Source: Candidatus Poribacteria bacterium
GTDB lineage: Bacteria; Poribacteria; WGA-4E; WGA-3G
Direction: 5' to 3'
NCBI GenBank assembly: GCA_022824265.1
Contig: JAJEAG010000077.1
Span: forward strand, 1-53,790
DNA length: 53,790 bases
The first letter of the stretch is position 1, and every line of letters starts with the position of its first letter. Both the position numbers and the translations under genes were made by a program. Of the stretch, positions 24,711-34,323 are shown piece by piece. A model generated the notes under the pieces. That model worked only from the letters and a program-made list of their open reading frames with translations, was not told the origin of the DNA and did no database searches.

Positions 24711-26483
24711 ATGAAAAATAAAACGTATCGCGCAATGAAATCAATTACACATAAAGCATTGTTGATATCAATGGTACTGCATATATTCCTACTAATTACT
24801 TTATTTTATTTTTCTGTTAGTGATCAAACCCTTTTACCGGTAAAAGACAAGCTCGACGTTACAATTACTACAGTACCAAAGCAGATGCAAGTAAAGATGC
24901 CAATGAAGACACCTATTCCACAAGTGCGTCAAACTACTTTGCATGAAGCCGCGGAAATGCCTGTTCCTAAAGTTGAAACACTACATCCACAATTAGAGAT
25001 TCAACCGCGACTTACACAGACAACTTCTATTGAAACAGACCAACCACGACTTCAAAATACTGAAACAGCACCAGATATTGATGTAAATGTAAGTACTGCT
25101 TTTAAGCAGCTTCAGCAAGTCGAAAATGGTTTGTCTACAAAAGAATCTGCCCAACCGATATTAAGCGGGTCACTGGGAACAAAACGTTCTGGCTCACCCG
25201 GTATACAACGTGGACCTATCCGATCTACACTTGACATTGCTACAACAACAGGTGGAGATGACAATCCAACAGAAATCGTTGATTTCCAAGAAAAAAAACC
25301 AGATTTACCAAGAATAACTTTCGGCAACGTTATGAAGAATCTTGCTGATGACATTACAGAAACAAGTGAGGGTGGTCCGATTGATGTTATTTTTGTTATT
25401 GATGCAAGTGGGAGTATGGGAGATAATATCTATGGTGTAGTAGGTCATCTATCCGATATGATTGATGTTTACAAATCCTCAGATATTGACTACGCACTCG
25501 GTCTGTCAACATTTAATGCACAGCAAACCAATAATATAAAAATTCATCAATTGACAAAAGATTTATCAGTATATAAACAGATGATTAGAAAGATACAACC
25601 TACAGGTGATGAAAATGCATTGGATGCCATTGAAAAAACAGTCTACAACATGGAATTTCGTGCTACATCCAAAAAACACCTCATACTTGTCACCGATGAA
25701 CCTCTATCAAGTATAGATGGCAATACTATACGAAGTACTATTGATTTATGTAGAGAATTCGGCATTTATGTAAATGTACTTGGTCTTGCGCTTGATGGAC
25801 ATAGAAAAATTGCCATAGATACCGATGGTAAATGGCATACAATACCCGAAAGACAGAATAGACGCCCCATGTCCAATAGAAATACATCGCTAACAGAACA
25901 AGTAAAAAAACAGCTTCTTCAAAATGCAAAATGGTCTGATATGCAGCTAATAAGTAAAGTTGTTTTGCAAAAGTCAGAGAATTCACCAATTGATATTGTC
26001 CTGTTTTTAGATGGAAGTAAAAGCATGGAAGGAAAACTTTTAAACTTTTATTTACAACTGAAAACTATGGTGCGTGACTGGGATAATGCACTAATTGACT
26101 ATCAGATAGGAGTAGTGAGTTATAGAATGAGAGGTTCAGTAAAAAGTGTAAACGTATATGATCCTCCACAAACAATAGAACAAATAGAAAAAATTGTTGA
26201 ATTACCCCAAAAAAACGATGAAGATTTGTTACATGCAATTTCTCAGGGATTACGAAAAATACAACTACGTCCAAATGCACAAACTCACCTTATAATTGTT
26301 ACTGATGAACCTATCACACACAATGCACCTGCAAAAGGAATGATACAATATCTACAAGAAAAACATTTGATAGTAAGTGTTGTTGGAACAATTGATGAAT
26401 TCCAAGAGCAAATAACTGAAAAAACAGGTGGTGTATGGGTGCCAATTCCAAATGGACATACAACAAGTCAATCATACTGGTAA
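24711..26483 (+). CDS. Membrane-anchored protein with two VWA domains
   Basis: This 590-residue protein has one N-terminal membrane helix (about 16-36). A Pro/Thr/Gln-rich, probably unstructured periplasmic stalk covers about 40-215. The first VWA domain has MIDAS motif D-A-S-G-S-M-G near 230 and the second has D-G-S-K-S-M near 434. Both end in T-D-E-P strands (I-L-V-T-D-E-P and I-I-V-T-D-E-P). The DxSxS triads look intact, so both can bind Mg2+ and a ligand. It is 13 bases after the anti-sigma gene, so it is probably part of the same envelope-stress operon, as effector or as sensor. Confidence 0.88.
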   Translation: MKNKTYRAMKSITHKALLISMVLHIFLLITLFYFSVSDQTLLPVKDKLDVTITTVPKQMQVKMPMKTPIPQVRQTTLHEAAEMPVPKVETLHPQLEIQPRLTQTTSIETDQPRLQNTETAPDIDVNVSTAFKQLQQVENGLSTKESAQPILSGSLGTKRSGSPGIQRGPIRSTLDIATTTGGDDNPTEIVDFQEKKPDLPRITFGNVMKNLADDITETSEGGPIDVIFVIDASGSMGDNIYGVVGHLSDMIDVYKSSDIDYALGLSTFNAQQTNNIKIHQLTKDLSVYKQMIRKIQPTGDENALDAIEKTVYNMEFRATSKKHLILVTDEPLSSIDGNTIRSTIDLCREFGIYVNVLGLALDGHRKIAIDTDGKWHTIPERQNRRPMSNRNTSLTEQVKKQLLQNAKWSDMQLISKVVLQKSENSPIDIVLFLDGSKSMEGKLLNFYLQLKTMVRDWDNALIDYQIGVVSYRMRGSVKSVNVYDPPQTIEQIEKIVELPQKNDEDLLHAISQGLRKIQLRPNAQTHLIIVTDEPITHNAPAKGMIQYLQEKHLIVSVVGTIDEFQEQITEKTGGVWVPIPNGHTTSQSYW

Positions 26484-26589
26484 TCGTATTTCAATACACC
26501 ATATTTTCGGATTAACATTTATCCACTCTCATTTCTCATCACACAACTAATTATTGGTTGAAAAATATATTTGAGGGAAAGTACATAAA

Positions 26590-27207
26590 GTGAATATTGC
26601 AGTGCTTGCTTCAGGTAGTGGAACTAACCTACAAGTTCTGATTGAGCAGTTACATGAAGATAAAGCGACAGATATTAATATATCAGTAGTTATTAGTGAT
26701 AGGAAACAGGCTTACGCACTGATTCGGGCGAAACAGGCAGGTATTCCTACGCAGATTGTCTCGGTAAAAAACTATAACAATCGTATTGAATTTGACGCAG
26801 AAATTGCACGACATATTGAATGTTATTCTGCTGAGTTAATTGTACTTGCAGGATTCATGAAGTTATTTCAACCCCCTTTTGTCCGAAAATATCACAACCG
26901 AATTATTAACATCCATCCCAGTCTACTACCTGCATTTCCTGGTGCAACTGCTGTAGCCGATACTTTGGCAAAAGGTGTTAAAGTAACTGGTGTTACAGTA
27001 CATTATGTTGATGAAGGTGTAGATACTGGTCCTATTATTGCACAGACTTCAATACCTGTCTACGATACAGATGATGAAGAAAGTCTTCATAAACGAATCC
27101 AAATTGAAGAACATAAACTCTATCCAAAGGTAATTAAGTGGTACGCACAAGGAAAAATCAAAGTTGAAGAAAGAAAAGTTATCACAGATTCATCAGAAAC
27201 ACTATGA
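26590..27207 (+). CDS. purN: Phosphoribosylglycinamide formyltransferase 1
   Basis: PurN transfers the formyl group of 10-formyl-THF to GAR, the third step of purine synthesis, in the cytosol. The 205-residue protein opens with A-V-L-A-S-G-S-G-T-N-L, the GAR-phosphate loop. Catalytic residues are visible as I-N-I-H-P-S-L-L-P-A-F-P-G (Asn and His) and E-G-V-D-T-G-P-I (Asp), with V-T-V-H-Y-V-D before the last. Length is normal. The start is GTG at 26590 behind GAGGGAAAG. It stands alone, without other pur genes nearby. Confidence 0.95.
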   Translation: MNIAVLASGSGTNLQVLIEQLHEDKATDINISVVISDRKQAYALIRAKQAGIPTQIVSVKNYNNRIEFDAEIARHIECYSAELIVLAGFMKLFQPPFVRKYHNRIINIHPSLLPAFPGATAVADTLAKGVKVTGVTVHYVDEGVDTGPIIAQTSIPVYDTDDEESLHKRIQIEEHKLYPKVIKWYAQGKIKVEERKVITDSSETL

Positions 27208-27279
27208 GTCCAAACTAACGGATATGTATTGACATCCTATCTAATTACTACCACACAAACATACTACAAACCTAAGTAA

Positions 27280-28182
27280 ATGTTAGCAATTTCAACGTTT
27301 TGGAACGCTCAAAGACAACCGGACGGTGCTGCTCTATTTGATGAATTGAATGACCTTGGTTTTGATAATATTGCACTTAGTCGACATCTGACAATAGAAC
27401 AAATTGAACAGATAAAACCCGCTTTTCTTGACATCGGACAAGCACCACCTTGCTGTATCCAGAATTTCTGTCCAATATTACCAGGAACAAAACAAACTGA
27501 ATTAGAAGAAGATATAATACTACTATCAAGTCTTGATAACGATGAACGTAAAGAAGCAATTCGAAGAACCATTGAAACCATGCAACTTGCAATTGAAATG
27601 GAAATACCTATAATCATCCTCCGACTTGGTAAAGTGGACACTTTTGATCGTTCGTATTTGATGAAGGATCTTTATGAATACGGAGAACGGGAGTTTGAAG
27701 CATTTAGCAAAAAGGTGACTGAGGCAACGGAGTGGAGAAAACGTAAAGAATCAAAACATCGTGATGCTGTTATGCGAAGCCTTGACGAACTAAATGAACG
27801 GGCTTTAAAAATGGAACTAAGTATTGCTATTGAAAATAGACCACATTATTACCAAATGCCTAATTTTGATGAAGTAGGTTTGTTATTCGATGAATTTTAC
27901 GGTAGTCCAATGAGATATTGGCATGATGTGGGACATGCAGCATATCAAGAAAAACTCGGATTGTGTTGGTCACATGAATGGCTTGAAATATATAGTGAAC
28001 ATCTTATAGGTGTAACTTTGCATGACCTTCAAGACCTTGCACCTCACCACCCGCCTGGAACCGGTGATATTGAGTGGGATACCGTATTTACTCAGATTCC
28101 ATCAGATATCGTCAAGGTATTTGAACTTCAGCATTGTGATACCGAATTGGTTATTCAAGGACGTGAAATGTGTGAGACTTAA
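27280..28182 (+). CDS. Sugar phosphate isomerase/epimerase-like TIM barrel
   Basis: This 300-residue protein of the AP-endonuclease-2/xylose-isomerase-like superfamily is not closely similar to the isomerase at 16510. Metal-site segments include I-A-I-E-N-R near 187 (Glu), W-H-D-V-G-H-A near 213 (Asp, His), V-T-L-H-D-L near 246 (His), and P-G-T-G-D-I-E-W near 258, the family's G-x-G-D/E-[IL]-x-[WF]. An inserted helical region rich in Lys, Arg and Glu (about 135-170) is unusual. The start ATG has no strong ribosome-binding site. The substrate is unknown. Confidence 0.8.
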   Translation: MLAISTFWNAQRQPDGAALFDELNDLGFDNIALSRHLTIEQIEQIKPAFLDIGQAPPCCIQNFCPILPGTKQTELEEDIILLSSLDNDERKEAIRRTIETMQLAIEMEIPIIILRLGKVDTFDRSYLMKDLYEYGEREFEAFSKKVTEATEWRKRKESKHRDAVMRSLDELNERALKMELSIAIENRPHYYQMPNFDEVGLLFDEFYGSPMRYWHDVGHAAYQEKLGLCWSHEWLEIYSEHLIGVTLHDLQDLAPHHPPGTGDIEWDTVFTQIPSDIVKVFELQHCDTELVIQGREMCET

Positions 28183-28252
28183 ATGACTATATAAGACAAG
28201 AATTGATTACTCTATTTGAATCTACCTGTTGGTAAAAAAGAATATAAATATA

Positions 28253-28281
28253 TTGACATTTGTTTCAAATTTCTACATAAT
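28253..28281 (+). promoter_or_regulatory. Sigma-70-type promoter for the LamG gene cluster
   Basis: A perfect TTGACA (28253-28258), a 17-base spacer and CATAAT (28276-28281) predict a start near 28288. The leader of about 76 bases ends in a very strong AGGAGGAGG site. It probably drives the first LamG gene. Confidence 0.65.
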
Positions 28282-28363
28282 ATTTATAATGCAAATAAGT
28301 AAAATATAACGTATAAATACTCATTTTTTTCATAGTATTATGTCCTAATGATAGGAGGAGGAT

Positions 28364-29218
28364 ATGTTTTGTACATTTAAGAAATTTAGAAATCACAATT
28401 TTATACTACTATTTTGTTCCATATTTTTAGTATCATTGTTCATATTTAGTCCCTCTATTGAAGCTCAACGCGATGAAGCAACAGTTGCGGGTATCTGGAC
28501 TTTTGATGACGGATCTGCAAATGATACTTCAAATCAATCTCTAAATGGAGTTGTTGTAGGCAAGCCTAAAGCCGAAAAGGGCATTGTGAATGATGCCTTG
28601 AGGTTTAATGGTACAAGCGATGGAATCCAGATTCCCGATTCCAATAGAATAAATACAGGTGGTCCATTCCCTAAACGTACCGTTGCTGCATACTTCAATT
28701 GTGATGATGTTAATAAAAACCAAAAACAGGTTATTTTCGAGGAAGGTGGAAGAACGCGTGGGTTAGTTGTTTATGTGTTCGATGGTAAAATATATGGAGG
28801 AGCGTGGAATCGCGCAGAATATAATTGGCAAGGAGAATGGTTATCAACTGATATAAAATCAAAAAATTGGTATCACGTTGCTGTTGTCATTAGAGATGCC
28901 GCTGGAAAAGTAGAAAAAGATAAGTTTGAATTATGGTTAGATGGTAAACTCATTGATACGGCAGATGGTGGTCAACTACATGCACATGGTGATAATAACG
29001 GAATTGGTTTTGTTAACCAAAATGTAGTATATCATGATGATGGAGGCGCAGGAACAAACATTGATTGGTTTGGAGGATTAATCGATGAAGTTGTAATCTA
29101 CAGTTCGTCCTTTACCGAGAAGGAAATATTAGAACTCACAGAAGCATTAACCGTTGAACCACAAGGAAAATTCACAACTACTTGGGCAAAATTGAAAGAA
29201 CATAGGTCTTTACATTAG
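28364..29218 (+). CDS. Exported LamG-domain protein 1, TTTW tail
   Basis: This 284-residue secreted protein has an N-terminal signal (about 1-36, ending S-I-E-A-Q-R-D). One concanavalin-like LamG domain (about 40-255) opens with A-G-I-W-T-F-D-D-G, has G-D-A-L-R-F-N-G-type and W-Y-H-V-A-V-V strands, and closes with G-L-I-D-E-V-V-I-Y. LamG domains bind carbohydrates or proteins at the cell surface. The extreme C-terminus is V-E-P-Q-G-K-F-T-T-T-W-A-K-L-K-E-H-R, the shared tail. It is the first and most divergent of three tandem paralogues. Confidence 0.88.
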   Translation: MFCTFKKFRNHNFILLFCSIFLVSLFIFSPSIEAQRDEATVAGIWTFDDGSANDTSNQSLNGVVVGKPKAEKGIVNDALRFNGTSDGIQIPDSNRINTGGPFPKRTVAAYFNCDDVNKNQKQVIFEEGGRTRGLVVYVFDGKIYGGAWNRAEYNWQGEWLSTDIKSKNWYHVAVVIRDAAGKVEKDKFELWLDGKLIDTADGGQLHAHGDNNGIGFVNQNVVYHDDGGAGTNIDWFGGLIDEVVIYSSSFTEKEILELTEALTVEPQGKFTTTWAKLKEHRSLH

Positions 29219-29343
29219 TTGTACCTTGAGTGTCCTAATTCAGGGAAATAGAGGATTTTTATTAATTATTTCTATCTTAGAATCCTAAACCAAAACTTTA
29301 CACTTTGAAACGGTGATTTTCTCAATATCAAGGAGTATTTCTA

Positions 29344-30174
29344 ATGAAAAAGTATGTTCTAATTTTATGTGTATTTCTTACACTAAATGCATTATCAGTT
29401 TTTGCAGCCAGAGATGAAGCCACTGTTAAAGCTAACTGGAATTTTGATAACGGTGATGGAACAGATGCTTCTGGTAATGATGTAAATGGAACAATAGTCG
29501 GTGAACCAGAAGTTGTAGACGGCATCGTTGGAAAAGCATTCAAATTTGATGGAATTGATGACGGTATAAAATTTCCAGACGAAGAAGGAATAAATACTGG
29601 AGGTCCTTTTACTAACCGAACAATTGCAGCTTTCTTCAAATGTACTGATGTTAGTATTTCAGATCATAAACAAACTATTTTTGAGGAAGGTGGACGATCA
29701 AGGGGCTTGGTTCTAAATGTATATGAGGGAAATGTATATGTTGGTGCATGGAACCGGGCAGAATACCAATGGGCAGGTGCATGGCCCTCCGTTACTATTG
29801 AATCTGATAGATGGTATCACGTTGCATTGGTCCTCAGAGAAGGAGGCAATCAAGTTGAACCAGATAAATTTGAGATGTGGCTTGATGGTATAAAGGTTTC
29901 AAGTGATCCTGGTGGACAAGTCTTTGCTCACGGTGCTGATATTGGCATTGCCCATACAAATGGAGATACTTTTTTCCACGACGAAAGTGGTCAAGGTAAT
30001 AACATCCATTTCTTTGGTGGAGTAATTGACGAAGTAATTGTATACAACTCAGCTTTTGATGAAGATGATTTCGCAGAATTTGCTGATGTGATTCAAGCTG
30101 CTACAAGTGTTGAACCACAAGACAAATTCACAACTACTTGGGCAAAATTGAAAGAACACAGATCTATAAATTAG
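29344..30174 (+). CDS. Exported LamG-domain protein 2, TTTW tail
   Basis: This 276-residue paralogue of its neighbours has signal peptide about 1-22 (S-V-F-A-A-R-D-E) and the same R-D-E-A-T-V start of the mature chain. A LamG domain follows (W-N-F-D-N-G, W-Y-H-V-A-L-V, G-V-I-D-E-V-I-V-Y). The tail is V-E-P-Q-D-K-F-T-T-T-W-A-K-L-K-E-H-R-S-I-N. An AAGGAG site precedes the ATG. Its last 120 bases are nearly identical to those of LamG protein 3 while the remainder is much less so, suggesting recombination between the copies. Confidence 0.88.
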   Translation: MKKYVLILCVFLTLNALSVFAARDEATVKANWNFDNGDGTDASGNDVNGTIVGEPEVVDGIVGKAFKFDGIDDGIKFPDEEGINTGGPFTNRTIAAFFKCTDVSISDHKQTIFEEGGRSRGLVLNVYEGNVYVGAWNRAEYQWAGAWPSVTIESDRWYHVALVLREGGNQVEPDKFEMWLDGIKVSSDPGGQVFAHGADIGIAHTNGDTFFHDESGQGNNIHFFGGVIDEVIVYNSAFDEDDFAEFADVIQAATSVEPQDKFTTTWAKLKEHRSIN

Positions 30175-30238
30175 TTGTTTCTTGTATAATCCAAATATGA
30201 TTTACGAATATCATTACATTTTCAAAGGAGAATATCAA

Positions 30239-31066
30239 ATGACAAAATTTATCTCAATATTGTGTGTGTTGCTTATGTTATTTACACTAACGGTGTTTGC
30301 AGCAAGGGACGAAGCAACTGTCAGAGCAGTTTGGACTTTTGATGAAGGGGATGCAGCTGACACCTCTGGACATGATGTCAACGGTACGTTTGCTGGGGAA
30401 CCTGAAGTGGTTGACGGAATTGTTGGCAAGGCTCTCTTATTTGATGGCGTTGACGATGGAGTCAAACTACCAGATTCAAACGGACTCAATACTGGCGGTC
30501 CTTTCATGAACCGTACCATTGCTACATATTTCAAATGTACTGATGTGACGATCTCAGATACTAAACAAACCATTTTTGAAGAAGGTGGCAGAACACGTGG
30601 TTTTGTGATAAATGTCCATGAAGGAAAGATATATGTTGGTGCATGGAACCGTGCTGAGTACCAATGGGCAGGTGCGTGGCCCTCTGCTGATGTAGAATCT
30701 GATAGATGGTATCACGTCGCTCTTGTCCTACGTGATGGAGCCAGTGCAGTTGAAGATGACAAATTTGAGATGTGGCTTGATGGTGTGAAAATTGCCAGCG
30801 AACCGGGTGGTCAGATGCATGCTCACGGCGACAATACAGGTATCGCACATACAAATCAAAATGCTGTATTCCACGATGACGATGGTTCAGGAACAGATAT
30901 TCATTACTTCGGTGGAGTAATTGACGAAGTAATTGTATACAACTCAGCTTTTGATGAAGATGATTTCTCAGAATTTGCTGATGTTATTCAGGCTGCTACA
31001 AGTGTTGAACCACAAGACAAATTTACTACTACATGGGGTACACTTAAATCGGATAGGTTGCGATAG
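30239..31066 (+). CDS. Exported LamG-domain protein 3, TTTW tail
   Basis: The gene encodes 275 residues from ATG 30239, chosen for the AAAGGAG site seven bases upstream and because the protein then starts with a normal signal peptide (about 1-21, T-V-F-A-A-R-D-E). The LamG domain closely follows that of protein 2 (V-W-T-F-D-E-G, W-Y-H-V-A-L-V-L-R, G-V-I-D-E-V-I-V-Y). The tail is V-E-P-Q-D-K-F-T-T-T-W-G-T-L-K-S-D-R-L-R. A terminator-like hairpin at 31105 closes the cluster. Confidence 0.88.
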   Translation: MTKFISILCVLLMLFTLTVFAARDEATVRAVWTFDEGDAADTSGHDVNGTFAGEPEVVDGIVGKALLFDGVDDGVKLPDSNGLNTGGPFMNRTIATYFKCTDVTISDTKQTIFEEGGRTRGFVINVHEGKIYVGAWNRAEYQWAGAWPSADVESDRWYHVALVLRDGASAVEDDKFEMWLDGVKIASEPGGQMHAHGDNTGIAHTNQNAVFHDDDGSGTDIHYFGGVIDEVIVYNSAFDEDDFSEFADVIQAATSVEPQDKFTTTWGTLKSDRLR

Positions 31067-31104
31067 ATATACCTGAAGCAATTGTTATTTGAAAAATATA
31101 TAAT

Positions 31105-31141
31105 AAAGCGCGGTGGTGAATAATCATCGCGCTTTATATTT
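31105..31141 (+). terminator. Terminator after the LamG cluster
   Basis: AAAGCGCG (31105-31112) with an adjoining TG pairs with CATCGCGCTTT (to 31135) around a loop of GTGAATAAT, giving a stem with one mismatch. TATATTTTA follows. Confidence 0.75.
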
Positions 31142-31259
31142 TAATAGAAAAAATGACTTGCCATATTGGCATTATTCCTGTCAGATTTGCTAATTCATAT
31201 TGTTTTTTCCTCACTTCATTGTATTTCAACGATCCATTGTGTTAAATATTAAAATAATT

Positions 31260-31275
31260 TTGGCACAAATATTGC
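31260..31275 (+). promoter_or_regulatory. Sigma-54 (RpoN) promoter of clpB
   Basis: TTGGCAC, five bases, TTGCT matches the -24/-12 consensus (YTGGCAC-N5-TTGCW) at every conserved position, with GG at 31262-31263 and GC at 31274-31275. The predicted start near 31287 lies 26 bases before the clpB ATG, with AAGGAG in between. No good sigma-70 promoter was seen closer to the gene. An enhancer site for the activator was not identified. Confidence 0.65.
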
Positions 31276-31312
31276 TCAATAAAAAAATAAAGTAAGAACA
31301 AGGAGAAACAAA

Positions 31313-33898
31313 ATGAGATTCGATAGATTCACAATCAAAGCACAAGAAGCACTTCAATCAGCACAAACATTAGCGAGCGAGTTACAAAGTCCAGAACTAA
31401 ATGTTGAGCACTTAATGCTTTCCCTAATCAATCAAACAGATGGGATTGTAACACCAATTTTTCAGAAATTGGGGGTCGACATACAAAGGGTAATTTCTGA
31501 CCTTGAGGGAAAAATCCAGCAATCACCTAAAGTCGAAGGAGTAAGTTCAGAACAACGAATATCATTAGCACTTCAATCGATTCTTGATACTGCTCTGAAA
31601 GAAGCAACCACACTCAAAGATGAATATGTCAGTACAGAACACCTATTGATCGCTTGTTCGGAATCAAAGCAGAGCGATGTTGGACAAATCCTTCGTGAAG
31701 TTGGTGTGACGAAGGACAAAATCCTCGCAGCACTGGTTGACATTCGGGGTACACAACGGATAACTGATCAGAATCCTGAAGACAAATACCAAGCACTCAC
31801 AAGGTTTGGTAGAGAACTCACGCAAGAGGCACTATCAGGTAAACTTGACCCGGTAATCGGTAGAGATGACGAAATACGCCGTATCATGCAAGTTTTATCA
31901 CGAAGACGAAAAAACAATCCTGTACTTATAGGTGAACCGGGTGTTGGCAAAACTGCTATTGTTGAAGGCTTAGCACAGCGGATCGCTGACGGTGATGTAC
32001 CAGAAAGCTTGCGTGAAAAACGACTTATCGCACTTGACATAGGGGCACTTATCGCTGGGAGTAAATATCGTGGTGAATTTGAAGATAGACTTAAAGCAGT
32101 TCTTGCTGATGTTGAGCAGGCAGAAGGTGAGGTAGTTCTATTTATTGACGAACTTCATACCATCGTTGGAGCGGGTGCTGCAGAAGGAGCAGTAGATGCA
32201 TCCAATATGCTAAAACCAGCATTAGCAAGAGGAGAATTGCGGTGCATTGGTGCAACAACATTGGATGAATATCGCAAACATATTGAAAAAGATGCTGCAC
32301 TTGAAAGAAGATTTCAACCAGTACAAGTTCATGAACCTTCAGTTGAAGATACGATAGCAATTCTTCGCGGTTTAAAGGAAAAGTATGAGACCCATCATGG
32401 TGTTCAGATTCAAGATAATGCTATTGTATCTGCAGCAACGCTCTCAAATCGGTATATCTCTGATCGCTTTCTTCCCGATAAAGCAGTAGATTTAGTGGAC
32501 GAAGCAGCATCACGATTACGCATTGAAATAGATAGTGTTCCAGAGGTTATAGACGAAGTTGAACGTCGTATTATTCAACTTCAAATTGAACAACAAGCGT
32601 TGGAAAAAGAGGACGATGACGCATCAAAACAACGTTTGGACAAATTGAATCAAGATTTGGCTGAGCTCAACGAGAAAGCAGTCGCACTAAAAGCGAATTG
32701 GATAAACGAGAAAGAAAATCTAATACAGATTCGCAATATAATGGAACAGGTTGAGACGCTCCGATTTGAGTCTGAGCAAGCCAAACGTAGTGGTAATCTT
32801 GCTAAAGCATCTGAGCTTGAATATGGAAAAATACCCGAATTGGAGTCTCAACTAAATTCTCTACGAGATGTTATTGATAAAGAATCCAACGGGACACACA
32901 TGCTAAAAGAACGAGTCAGCGCGGAAGATATTGCTGAGATAGTTGCAAAATGGACAGGTATTCCTGTTTATCGTCTTATGGAAGGTGAAACACAGAAACT
33001 ACTCTACATGGAGGAACGACTGTGTGAACAAGTAATCGGACAGGATGAAGCGGTTTCTACTGTTTCAAATGCTATCCGTAGATCTCGTGTAGGTCTTGGT
33101 GATCCAGAACGTCCACTGGGTTCATTTCTATTTATGGGTCCAACAGGTGTTGGGAAAACACATCTGGCTAAATCCCTCGCTGAATTTCTGTTTGATGATG
33201 TCAACGCAATAGTTCGGATTGATATGAGCGAATACATGGAGAAACATACAGTTTCCAGACTAATCGGTGCTCCTCCGGGTTATGTAGGATATGATGAAGG
33301 AGGACAACTCACTGAAGCTGTCAGGCGTCACCCTTACTGTGTTATTCTCCTGGATGAAGTCGAAAAGGCACATCCAGAGGTATTCAATGTGTTACTCCAG
33401 ATGCTTGATGATGGTAGAATGACAGATGGTCAAGGTCGTACTGTCGACTTCAAGAATACGGTCGTTATCATGACTTCTAACATTGGTAGTCAATGGATAA
33501 ACGACTCAAACCTTGGATCAGAGGACATTCATCGTAAAGTAATGGATGCTCTACGTTCACATTTCCCACCCGAATTTCTAAACAGAGTGGATGATCTGAT
33601 TATTTTCGATCGTCTTGGAATTGAAGAATTGAAACGGATTGTATCACTTGAACTTTCAAAACTGAGTGAGCGATTTGCAGAAAAGGATATGACACTCATG
33701 TTAACAGATGAGGCAACAGAGGAATTGGTGAACCGTGGTTTTGATCCAGTGTATGGTGCCAGACCACTCCGTCGAATACTACAACGAGATATCCTCAACC
33801 CGTTATCAATAGAAATACTTGAAGGAAACTTCCATGAGGGAGATAAGTTAGAAGTTGATTTTAAGGATAACGAGTTTGTCTTCAAAACTCATACATAG
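31313..33898 (+). CDS. clpB: ClpB disaggregase (Hsp100 AAA+ chaperone)
   Basis: ClpB threads aggregated proteins through its hexameric pore, together with DnaK, in the cytosol. The 861-residue protein has the Clp-N repeats (about 1-150) and AAA1 with Walker A G-E-P-G-V-G-K-T near 206 and Walker B V-L-F-I-D-E-L near 275. The coiled-coil middle domain spans about 400-520 (Leu/Glu/Lys-rich). AAA2 has G-P-T-G-V-G-K-T near 608 and [10 protein letters not shown] near 675, with the pore loop G-Y-V-G-Y-D. The middle domain separates it from ClpA/ClpC, and no ClpP-binding loop is expected. Length is typical. It is a single gene behind a sigma-54-type promoter. Confidence 0.97.
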   Translation: MRFDRFTIKAQEALQSAQTLASELQSPELNVEHLMLSLINQTDGIVTPIFQKLGVDIQRVISDLEGKIQQSPKVEGVSSEQRISLALQSILDTALKEATTLKDEYVSTEHLLIACSESKQSDVGQILREVGVTKDKILAALVDIRGTQRITDQNPEDKYQALTRFGRELTQEALSGKLDPVIGRDDEIRRIMQVLSRRRKNNPVLIGEPGVGKTAIVEGLAQRIADGDVPESLREKRLIALDIGALIAGSKYRGEFEDRLKAVLADVEQAEGEVVLFIDELHTIVGAGAAEGAVDASNMLKPALARGELRCIGATTLDEYRKHIEKDAALERRFQPVQVHEPSVEDTIAILRGLKEKYETHHGVQIQDNAIVSAATLSNRYISDRFLPDKAVDLVDEAASRLRIEIDSVPEVIDEVERRIIQLQIEQQALEKEDDDASKQRLDKLNQDLAELNEKAVALKANWINEKENLIQIRNIMEQVETLRFESEQAKRSGNLAKASELEYGKIPELESQLNSLRDVIDKESNGTHMLKERVSAEDIAEIVAKWTGIPVYRLMEGETQKLLYMEERLCEQVIGQDEAVSTVSNAIRRSRVGLGDPERPLGSFLFMGPTGVGKTHLAKSLAEFLFDDVNAIVRIDMSEYMEKHTVSRLIGAPPGYVGYDEGGQLTEAVRRHPYCVILLDEVEKAHPEVFNVLLQMLDDGRMTDGQGRTVDFKNTVVIMTSNIGSQWINDSNLGSEDIHRKVMDALRSHFPPEFLNRVDDLIIFDRLGIEELKRIVSLELSKLSERFAEKDMTLMLTDEATEELVNRGFDPVYGARPLRRILQRDILNPLSIEILEGNFHEGDKLEVDFKDNEFVFKTHT

Positions 33899-33902
33899 TT
33901 GA

Positions 33903-33980
33903 TTATACCATTTCTAAATAATAACTTCTCACTTACAAAAAACGCGTTCGTAGTCGTGTAATTCACGCGCCTCTTACATT
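33903..33980 (-). repeat. Dispersed repeat A, copy 4 (inverted)
   Basis: This is the inverted copy of the repeat at 116-190, beginning ATTATACCATTTCTAAATAA and continuing ATAACTTCTCA...AACGCGTTCGTAGTCG. It matches the extended copy 1 over about 75 bases. It lies immediately after the clpB stop codon. Confidence 0.75.
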
Positions 33981-33988
33981 TGGATTAG

Positions 33989-34293
33989 TATTATAACGTG
34001 AGTTCGATTAATGATAGTATTGTGTGCCAGTAGGAAACCTTTTGATATGATGATAATTACATTACTGACGTTCTAAAGATTCAGAGTTTTCAGAGTCAGA
34101 GGGAAATTTGAACAATTTTATCATGTGCCACAAACCTATATACAGTATGGTTTTACAGGACTATTATGACCTGTTTTATCAAGAATGACTCTGAAAATTC
34201 GGATGCTTCTACCTGAAACAGTGCTAAGGGAATTTAGGATGTGGATTCAGCCGATTCCATAAGTTATTTATTCCGAACTCACGTTATTATAGT
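33989..34293. mobile_element. MITE-like element with 18-bp terminal inverted repeats
   Basis: TATTATAACGTGAGTTCG at the left (33989-34006) and the inverted TATAATAACGTGAGTTCG at the right (ending at 34292) match at 17 of 18 positions. Inside, GTTTTCAGAGTCA (about 34088-34101) is inverted as TGACTCTGAAAA (about 34187-34198). At about 305 bases, with no reading frame and TA at both ends, it looks like a non-autonomous Tc1/mariner-IS630-type element. A link to the IS630-like gene at 53509 is only inferred. Confidence 0.5.
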
Positions 34294-34323
34294 AAAATCC
34301 AGATTTATTTACTCACTACGGTA

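Noticed and set aside
28364-31066. TTTW tail as a standard type IX CTD, PEP-CTERM or sortase signal
   Set aside because: The tail is only about 17 residues, lacks a hydrophobic stretch and LPXTG, and does not resemble the 70-80-residue T9SS CTD.
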